Below, one piece after another: positions 5,643 to 9,859 of a stretch of 9,859 bases of DNA (its first letter is position 1; every line of letters starts with the position of its first letter). Source of the DNA: an uncultured Bacillota bacterium (GTDB lineage Bacteria; Bacillota; Clostridia; Christensenellales; UBA1242); contig URAC01000034.1 of NCBI GenBank assembly GCA_900545735.1, forward strand, positions 1 through 9,859. Direction: 5' to 3'. The position numbers and the translations under genes are program-made. The notes beneath the pieces were generated by a model that ran no database searches, had not been told where the DNA came from, and worked only from the letters and a program-made list of their open reading frames with translations.

Positions 5643-6227
5643 GTGAATAAAATTTGGCTTTTAATGATGTTATTGGGAACGGCTGCGCTATTGGTTGTCA
5701 ACCCTTCCGTGACTGTGACAAGTATGATTGATGCTTCTAGCAGCGCACTTGAACTCTGTTTGAGTTTATGTGCAGTTTATGCTGTTTGGCTTGGCATACT
5801 TGAAATTTTAGAACAGAGTGGGCTATCGGCAAAACTGGCAAAACTCATAAGCCCACTCATCAAAAAATTATTTCCACACGCCAACTTGGAAGTTCAAAAA
5901 GATATTGCCATAAACTTGTCTGCAAATATGCTTGGACTTGGAAACGCAGCAACGCCTTATGGAATAAAAGCGATGCGCGGATTAGATGACGGCTCTGGCG
6001 TAGCAAACTCCTCTATGATTATGCTTATGATTATCAACGCTTGTTCGATACAACTTATTCCAACAACAACAATAGGTCTTAGAGCAGCAGCGGGAAGTTC
6101 AAGCCCTGCAGACATAATCTTGCCAACTTTGATTTCAACTATTGTTGCTTGTTCTGTTGGAATAGGGCTAGGAATCATTTGCAACAAAATTTATGCCAAA
6201 ATTAAGAAAAAAAGGAGAAAAATTTGA
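5643..6227 (+). CDS. spmA: Spore maturation protein A
   Basis: Integral membrane protein of the nucleoside-recognition (Gate) family. In B. subtilis SpmA and SpmB are needed for full dehydration of the spore core; the transported substrate is not established. The 194 residues show hydrophobic segments near 4-20, 33-55, 122-140 and 158-180, the family signature GLGNAATP at 98-105, NACSIQLIPTT at 132-142, and a basic tail (186-193). The start is GTG with no SD and a -10 box just upstream, so it may be read from a near-leaderless mRNA. Its TGA stop overlaps the TTG of the next small ORF, and GGAG at 6214-6217 near its 3' end serves that ORF. Homologues also occur in bacteria that do not sporulate, so the gene alone does not prove sporulation. 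Confidence 0.93.
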   Translation: MNKIWLLMMLLGTAALLVVNPSVTVTSMIDASSSALELCLSLCAVYAVWLGILEILEQSGLSAKLAKLISPLIKKLFPHANLEVQKDIAINLSANMLGLGNAATPYGIKAMRGLDDGSGVANSSMIMLMIINACSIQLIPTTTIGLRAAAGSSSPADIILPTLISTIVACSVGIGLGIICNKIYAKIKKKRRKI

Positions 6228-6346
6228 TATTTTTTGCTATTTTTGCCGTTTTGTTAATTATTTTTCTATTTTTTACAAGAAAAATTGGGCTTTTAGTTTG
6301 CAGTTTGTTGATTATTAGCGGATTGCTTTTATTCGGAGTTATTTGA
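6224..6346 (+). CDS. Small hydrophobic membrane protein between spmA and spmB
   Basis: I read a 40-codon ORF with a TTG start. Its SD, GGAG at 6214-6217, lies six bases upstream and its start overlaps the spmA stop (TTGA). The product is almost wholly apolar: one segment at about 2-17, a short TRK turn at 18-20 and a second segment at 21-40, so it is probably a single- or double-span membrane peptide. It ends with TGA at 6344-6346, three bases before the spmB ATG, and contains the likely spmB SD (GGAG, 6335-6338). It fills the otherwise empty gap between the two genes in an unbroken coupled series. No family is recognised. It could serve only to couple spmA and spmB translation, or be a third component of the membrane complex. 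Confidence 0.6.
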   Translation: MIFFAIFAVLLIIFLFFTRKIGLLVCSLLIISGLLLFGVI

Positions 6347-6349
6347 TAG

Positions 6350-6856
6350 ATGAGTGTATATATCGTTCCAATTTTTATCATTTTGATTTTGTTATATGCG
6401 AGTTATAAAAACTTGAATACATATAATATTTTTATCAATGGTGCAAAAGGGGCTATCGATTTAGTTGTCAGCATATTCCCTTATATAGTTGCCATTATGA
6501 TTTCAGTTGCACTTATGCGAACAAGTGGGCTGACAGACTTATTAACAAAAGCTGTTTCGCCAGTCTTTAACTTTTTGGGCATTCCTTCTGAAGTTTGTGA
6601 ACTTGTTTTGCTCAGGCCTTTCACTGGAAGTGGAAGTTTTGCTTTGCTTAACGATATATTTACTCAATATGGTGCAGATAGTTATATTTCCCGATGTGCT
6701 TGCGTGATTATGGGCAGCAGCGAAACAGTTTTTTATGTTGCAACGGTGTATTTTTCAGGGACTAAAGTCAAAAAACTGCTTTATGCTATCCCTTGCGCAC
6801 TAATTGCTTCACTCGTTGCCGCTATTGTGTCCTGCTTATTGTGCAAAGTTATGTAA
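6350..6856 (+). CDS. spmB: Spore maturation protein B
   Basis: Membrane protein of the same nucleoside-recognition family as SpmA and its usual partner. The 168 residues, a normal length, show hydrophobic segments near 4-18, 34-56, 80-90 and 145-165, the motif RPFTGSGS at 89-96, and the SpmB block MGSSETVFYVATVYF at 121-135. The SD is GGAG at 6335-6338, eleven bases before the ATG and inside the upstream small ORF, so translation is probably coupled. It is the last gene of the spmA operon. On the plus strand the hairpin at 6862-6880 has only a weak T-run after it, so termination of this operon is less clear than for the convergent gene. Confidence 0.93.
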   Translation: MSVYIVPIFIILILLYASYKNLNTYNIFINGAKGAIDLVVSIFPYIVAIMISVALMRTSGLTDLLTKAVSPVFNFLGIPSEVCELVLLRPFTGSGSFALLNDIFTQYGADSYISRCACVIMGSSETVFYVATVYFSGTKVKKLLYAIPCALIASLVAAIVSCLLCKVM

Positions 6857-6880
6857 AAAAAATAGAGCGATTCGCTCTAT
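6854..6880 (-). terminator. Intrinsic terminator of the P-loop gene, overlapping its stop codon
   Basis: ATAGAGCG/CGCTCTAT (6862-6869 and 6873-6880) forms an 8-bp stem with a 3-nt loop. On the minus strand it is followed by an unbroken T-run (the complement of 6855-6862), which makes a strong terminator. The stem includes the TAG stop and last codon of the minus-strand gene at 6877-7344. In the plus direction the tail is poor in T. Confidence 0.85.
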
Positions 6881-7344
6881 CTTATTCTTGAAATGACATC
6901 TGACAAATATTGCCCAGTTCTTAAGGATATTTTGTTTGGATAATCCAAATTGTCTATTTGCGCAATAAACTTGTCCCAATTTCTCATAAATTTATCAATA
7001 TATTCAGGAGAGTTTCCCCTTTTTATAAATCTTTGTTTGTATTCTTCCTTGCAATGACCTTTTGGATACACAATGTAAAATTTTGAATTTCTTGAAATAA
7101 GTTCATCTATTACAACATCGTGAGTTGACACAAACACATAATCATATTTCTCACAAAGTGCTTCGGCACAATCAACATAAACTTTTTCCCAGCCATCGTT
7201 TTTCCTAAACATAGCCGATGGCAAATCATAATATGTTGCTTTTTGATAATAAGGCACATAACTATTAAAATCCGTTTTGCCAATTCCAGCAAATCCGCTG
7301 ATTATAATGCCCTTCTTTTTTTGTAAACTTGCCATTCCAAACAT
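6877..7344 (-). CDS. P-loop nucleotide kinase-like protein, phage type
   Basis: A 155-residue cytoplasmic protein with Walker A GFAGIGKT at 17-24, preceded by the hydrophobic strand GIIIS. A Walker B-like strand YDYVFVSTHD lies at 67-76. A basic LID-like segment at 99-127 reads KEEYKQRFIKRGN followed by NWDKFI, and the C-terminal block GQYLSDVI is at 144-151. This arrangement matches, from memory, small adenylate-kinase-like P-loop proteins common in Firmicute phages and gut bacteria. Its substrate is unknown to me. The ATG at 7344 is preferred because GAGG (7353-7350) lies five bases before it; the open frame extends 23 codons further but into the promoter. It stands alone, divergent from rmuC and convergent with spmB, with its own promoter and terminator. 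No phage neighbours are visible. Confidence 0.75.
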   Translation of the reverse strand: MFGMASLQKKKGIIISGFAGIGKTDFNSYVPYYQKATYYDLPSAMFRKNDGWEKVYVDCAEALCEKYDYVFVSTHDVVIDELISRNSKFYIVYPKGHCKEEYKQRFIKRGNSPEYIDKFMRNWDKFIAQIDNLDYPNKISLRTGQYLSDVISRIR

Positions 7345-7360
7345 ATAAACCTCTATATAT

Positions 7361-7388
7361 ATTTTAATATAATTTATCAAAATGTCAA
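7361..7388 (-). promoter_or_regulatory. Predicted promoter of the P-loop gene
   Basis: On the minus strand a consensus TTGACA (7388-7383), a 16-bp spacer and TAAAAT (7366-7361) precede the gene, with a short leader containing the GAGG SD. It is back-to-back with the rmuC promoter; the two -35 boxes are eight bases apart. Confidence 0.7.
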
Positions 7389-7396
7389 ATAGTAAA

Positions 7397-7425
7397 TTGC
7401 CAACGGAAGACAATTATGTTATAAT
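7397..7425 (+). promoter_or_regulatory. Predicted rmuC promoter (extended -10)
   Basis: TTGCCA (7397-7402), a 17-bp spacer and TATAAT (7420-7425) with an extended TG at 7417-7418 form a strong sigma-A-like promoter. The leader is about 10 nt and contains the rmuC SD, AGGAG at 7432-7436. Confidence 0.8.
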
Positions 7426-7442
7426 ATATTTAGGAGAAAATT

Positions 7443-8675
7443 ATGACAACGCTAGAAATTTGTTTAACGGCAATAGCAATATTATCAATCATCACTCTGA
7501 TTGTATTTATTTTGATAAGCAAAAAGCAAGGAAAATACAATTTTGACAAAGAATTTGCCCGTTCAAGAGAAGAAATGGATAGAAATTTCAAAAATTTGAG
7601 AGAAGAATTAGCTTTTTCACTAAAATCTACAAGAGAAGAAATCAACACAATTTTAGGTGGAAGAATAAACGATTTTACAAAGGCCAACGAAAGCAAACTT
7701 GAAAAGATTAGAGAAACGGTGGAAAACAAACTAGAAAGTTTGCAAAAAGACAATTCTGAAAAAATTGAAAAGATGAGATTGACTGTTGATGAAAAATTGC
7801 ACGACACATTAGAAAAGCGTTTGGGTGAAAGTTTTAAACTTGTTAGCGATAGGCTTGAAAGCGTGTATAAAGGCCTTGGTGAAATGCAAACGCTTGCAGT
7901 TGGCGTTGGCGATTTAAAAAAGGTCTTAACAAATGTCAAATCTCGTGGCAGCTGGGGTGAAATCCACCTTGAACAACTTTTAAGTCAATATTTAACGGAA
8001 GACCAATATATAAAAAATGCAAAAACAAAGCCAAAAAGCAAGGATTTTGTTGAATTTGCAATCAAAATTCCTAGCAAAGTCGATGATAAATATGTCTTAT
8101 TGCCAATAGATAGCAAGTTCCCTATTGAAGACTATAACAGGCTTGTCGAAGCAGAAGAAAGTGGCGATTCTGCCCAAATTTTAGCTTGCAGAAAAGAATT
8201 AGAAAAAAGCGTAAAGAAGCACGCAATGGACATAAGTTCAAAATATCTTGCTCCACCATATACAACAGATTTTGGCGTTATGTTTTTGCCAACTGAAAGT
8301 TTATATTGTGAAGTTTTAAAAAACACAGACTTGATGGAGAGCCTGCAACGCGACCAAAGAATTACAATCACAGGCCCAACAACGCTTACAGCCTTTATTT
8401 CAAGTTTGCAACTTGGTTTCCACGCACTTGCGATTGAAAAACAAACAAGTGAAGTTTGGAAAATTCTTGCTAGCGTTAAATCTGAATTTGGCAAATTTGG
8501 CGATATTTTAGCAAAAACAAATAAAAAAATTCAAGAAGTTGCAAATACAATGAAAGAAGCGGAAAGTAAATCAAGGAATTTGGAACGAAAGCTCAACAAA
8601 GTGGATAGCCTTGCTTATTCAAATTCAAACGATTTGCCACAGCTTGAAAATCCTGTTACAGAAGATGATGAATAA
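7443..8675 (+). CDS. rmuC: DNA recombination protein RmuC
   Basis: RmuC-family protein of 410 residues. In E. coli RmuC limits rearrangement at inverted repeats; it is predicted to be a nuclease-fold protein, and its exact activity is not settled. An N-terminal membrane anchor (about 5-26) is followed by a long charged coiled coil (about 30-150, with many Lys/Glu heptads). The RmuC domain begins near GSWGEIHLEQLL (169-180), includes DSKFPIEDY (about 222-230), MFLPTESLY (about 280-288) and the TGPTTLTAFISSLQLGF block, and is followed by a second coiled coil near the C-terminus. The ATG is set by AGGAG six bases upstream. It is a single-gene unit with its own strong promoter. With addB it gives the window two DNA-repair genes, though they are not adjacent. 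Confidence 0.95.
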   Translation: MTTLEICLTAIAILSIITLIVFILISKKQGKYNFDKEFARSREEMDRNFKNLREELAFSLKSTREEINTILGGRINDFTKANESKLEKIRETVENKLESLQKDNSEKIEKMRLTVDEKLHDTLEKRLGESFKLVSDRLESVYKGLGEMQTLAVGVGDLKKVLTNVKSRGSWGEIHLEQLLSQYLTEDQYIKNAKTKPKSKDFVEFAIKIPSKVDDKYVLLPIDSKFPIEDYNRLVEAEESGDSAQILACRKELEKSVKKHAMDISSKYLAPPYTTDFGVMFLPTESLYCEVLKNTDLMESLQRDQRITITGPTTLTAFISSLQLGFHALAIEKQTSEVWKILASVKSEFGKFGDILAKTNKKIQEVANTMKEAESKSRNLERKLNKVDSLAYSNSNDLPQLENPVTEDDE

Positions 8676-8705
8676 CATATTTTTGTTAAAATTGCACAAA
8701 ATGTT

Positions 8706-8735
8706 TTGACAAATATATCATTAATGTTGTATTAT
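8706..8735 (+). promoter_or_regulatory. Predicted promoter of the TasA/camelysin-like gene
   Basis: A consensus TTGACA (8706-8711) is followed after 18 bp by TATTAT (8730-8735). An overlapping TATACA at 8733 would need a 21-bp spacer and is less likely. No rmuC terminator hairpin is visible between 8676 and this promoter, so some read-through from rmuC is possible. Confidence 0.65.
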
Positions 8736-8761
8736 ACAATTAATATTATGGAGTAAAAATA

Positions 8762-9505
8762 GTGAAAACGAAAAAAACATATCTTTTATTACAAATTGTA
8801 TTTTTAGTTACCCTTTTTGTTGCTGCTGTTGCGCTAGGTGTTACTGGCGCATATTATAGATCCAAAAATGAAGGCACTGGCGCAGTCGTTTTTAACAAAG
8901 GATTGCACTATACTATCTATAATCTTTCAGTCAATAGCAATGGAGATTTAATTTCAGATGGCAATATTTTGTATTACACCGATGGAATGTCTGCCACAAC
9001 ATACAGCGCCTTTAAAAATATTTCAATAGGTCAAACTGAAACATATCAAATTGCAACACCTTATGTAAAATCTGCAAGCACTACTTTGCCATTTTATTTA
9101 AGAGCGAAATTGGAATTTGTTATGTGGGCAGATGCTGAAAGCACAACAAAAATTGAAAACACAACCGCTATTGCCAATTTAACTGCTGCGCTATTCAATA
9201 ATGGCACAAATATAGCATTTGATAGTTCTTGGACAGAAGTTGGCGGTTGGCATTACTATGTGGATTCTTCTTTAAATTTGAAAGAGGTCAATGGCTTGTC
9301 AGAAGATATTTTAATTTTGGCAGGAACAAAAGCGGCAAGCAATAACTATTACTCCACTTTTAAAACTGGCGAATGGGACGCTTTAACAGGAGGTCCTGAA
9401 ACAACAGTTGGCGGAACAACCTACAAACTTGCAAAGCTAGATATTAAATTAACTGTTGAATCAATTCAAGTTGAAGGTGCAGATGCTTGGGGATACAGCG
9501 CATAA
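8762..9505 (+). CDS. Secreted TasA/camelysin-like protein
   Basis: A 247-residue exported protein. The N-terminus has a basic KTKK, a hydrophobic stretch at about 7-30 and then GVTGAYYRSKNEG, followed by a segment leading into FNKG. This layout, a signal peptide with G-x-x-AY/F near its end and then an F-x-x-G block before beta-rich sequence, resembles the SipW-processed TasA/CotN/camelysin family. TasA forms extracellular matrix fibres in B. subtilis. The remainder is Thr/Ser/Asn-rich with alternating apolar residues, no cysteines and no obvious sorting signal. The GTG start is set by GGAG at 8750-8753, eight bases upstream. No SipW peptidase or TapA partner gene is in the window. Export is fairly sure; the family assignment is moderate and fibre formation is inference. 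Confidence 0.6.
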   Translation: MKTKKTYLLLQIVFLVTLFVAAVALGVTGAYYRSKNEGTGAVVFNKGLHYTIYNLSVNSNGDLISDGNILYYTDGMSATTYSAFKNISIGQTETYQIATPYVKSASTTLPFYLRAKLEFVMWADAESTTKIENTTAIANLTAALFNNGTNIAFDSSWTEVGGWHYYVDSSLNLKEVNGLSEDILILAGTKAASNNYYSTFKTGEWDALTGGPETTVGGTTYKLAKLDIKLTVESIQVEGADAWGYSA

Positions 9506-9508
9506 AAT

Positions 9509-9533
9509 AAAAAAGGCTAAAAGCCTTTTTTTT
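9509..9533. terminator. Bidirectional terminator between the two convergent 3'-end genes
   Basis: GGCT/AGCC (9515-9518 and 9522-9525) with a 3-nt loop is extended by an A-tract (9509-9514) pairing with a T-tract (9526-9531). The tails give U-runs in both directions. It terminates the TasA-like gene on the plus strand and the membrane-protein gene on the minus strand, and its T-run touches the latter's stop codon. Confidence 0.9.
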
Positions 9534-9837
9534 AAATTCCAAATAAATGAGCAAATTGGTCTGGGAAAGATGTTGCAAAAATGTATAAAGCAAACGCAAG
9601 CAAGAACAATACTAAAAATATAATTTTAATAATTGATTTAGCAAGCAAATTGACAAATACAAGAGCACCAACAATTATTAGTGGTCCATAATTTCTAAAA
9701 AAGTTTATTGCATCTCCAAACTTATCTAAATCAATAAATCCTGCAGACCCTGCTGCGATTAAAGCATCATTAACAGCAGCTAAAGCGAGCACAATCAGCA
9801 ATGCAAAACTAGCAATAACAATTATTGTATTCAATAT
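9532..9837 (-). CDS. Multi-pass membrane protein, C-terminal part (5' truncated)
   Basis: The last 101 residues of a membrane protein of unknown family. Three hydrophobic segments are visible: one at the cut end (ILNTIIVIASFALLIVLAL), one at YGPLIIVGALVFVNLLA, and one at IIKIIFLVLFLLAFALYIF. They are separated by an acidic loop (DLDKFGDAINFF) and followed by a short SFPDQFAHLFGI tail. The gene's start lies beyond the library end. The apparent start peptide MYKRQ is translated adapter and must be removed. No function can be assigned; the gene converges on the TasA-like gene across the shared terminator. Confidence 0.75.
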   Translation of the reverse strand: MLNTIIVIASFALLIVLALAAVNDALIAAGSAGFIDLDKFGDAINFFRNYGPLIIVGALVFVNLLAKSIIKIIFLVLFLLAFALYIFATSFPDQFAHLFGI

Positions 9838-9859
9838 CTGTCTCTTATACACATCTCCG
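9838..9859. other. Nextera (Tn5) read-2 adapter, artefact
   Basis: The last 22 bases are the Tn5 mosaic end (9838-9856, starting CTGTCTCTTATACAC) plus CCG, the start of the Nextera read-2 adapter as read from the insert. It is not genomic. On the minus strand it creates the false start peptide MYKRQ on the truncated membrane-protein gene. Confidence 0.98.

Noticed and set aside
6224..6346. Possible reassigned TGA codon, since TGA stops closely precede the next genes here
   Set aside because: TGA ends spmA and the small ORF at sensible family or operon boundaries and tryptophans are encoded by TGG, so the code looks standard for TGA.
7345..7413. 23-codon N-terminal extension of the P-loop protein
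   Set aside because: It covers the predicted promoter and SD and has no family similarity; the start at 7344 has GAGG five bases upstream.
7430..7939. 169-codon minus-strand frame opposite rmuC
   Set aside because: Its Ser/Leu/Phe-rich product is the antisense of the Lys/Glu-rich RmuC coiled coil; the real gene is rmuC.

Overview
The window is an AT-rich (roughly one-third G+C by eye) bacterial fragment that looks like an uncultured anaerobic Firmicute of the clostridial type. The reasons are an AddB-type helicase-nuclease subunit, SpmA/SpmB, rubrerythrin, a [FeFe]-hydrogenase small-subunit domain, a TasA/camelysin-like secreted protein, AGGAG-type ribosome binding sites and TGA used as an ordinary stop. 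Both ends (1-31 and 9838-9859) are Illumina Nextera/Tn5 adapter, not biology. The genomic insert is therefore 32-9837, and the two outermost genes are cut by the library ends.

Layout. 32-1126 (-) is the N-terminal 365 codons of addB. 1203-1965 (+) is a small orphan hydrogenase small-subunit ORF followed, stop overlapping Shine-Dalgarno (SD), by rubrerythrin. 1992-2365 holds the rubrerythrin terminator, a good promoter whose -35 box lies in that terminator, a duplicated 5' half of a tRNA, a GC-rich hairpin-dense island, an intact tRNA-Arg(ACG) and a terminator shared with asnS. 2367-5499 (-) is an aspS-asnS operon driven by a clean promoter at 5548-5576. 5643-6856 (+) is spmA, a newly read 40-codon membrane ORF, and spmB. 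6877-7344 (-) is a phage-type P-loop kinase-like protein, divergent from rmuC (7443-8675, +). 8762-9505 (+) is the TasA/camelysin-like protein, and 9532-9837 (-) the end of a multi-pass membrane protein.

Most of this is housekeeping: recombinational repair (addB, rmuC), aminoacylation (aspS, asnS, tRNA-Arg), oxidative stress defence (rubrerythrin) and a sporulation-associated membrane pair. I see no CRISPR array, complete transposon or recognisable defence system. The points most worth a second look are: (1) an AspRS whose invariant class II motif 3 arginine is read as serine; (2) the 165-bp insertion-like structure with a tRNA-Arg 5' half repeated on both sides, placed between a strong promoter and the tRNA; (3) an AddB without its Walker A motif; (4) the small hydrophobic ORF between spmA and spmB; (5) the orphan hydrogenase small-subunit ORF coupled to rubrerythrin; and (6) several genes that start without an SD only 6-14 nt after a -10 box.
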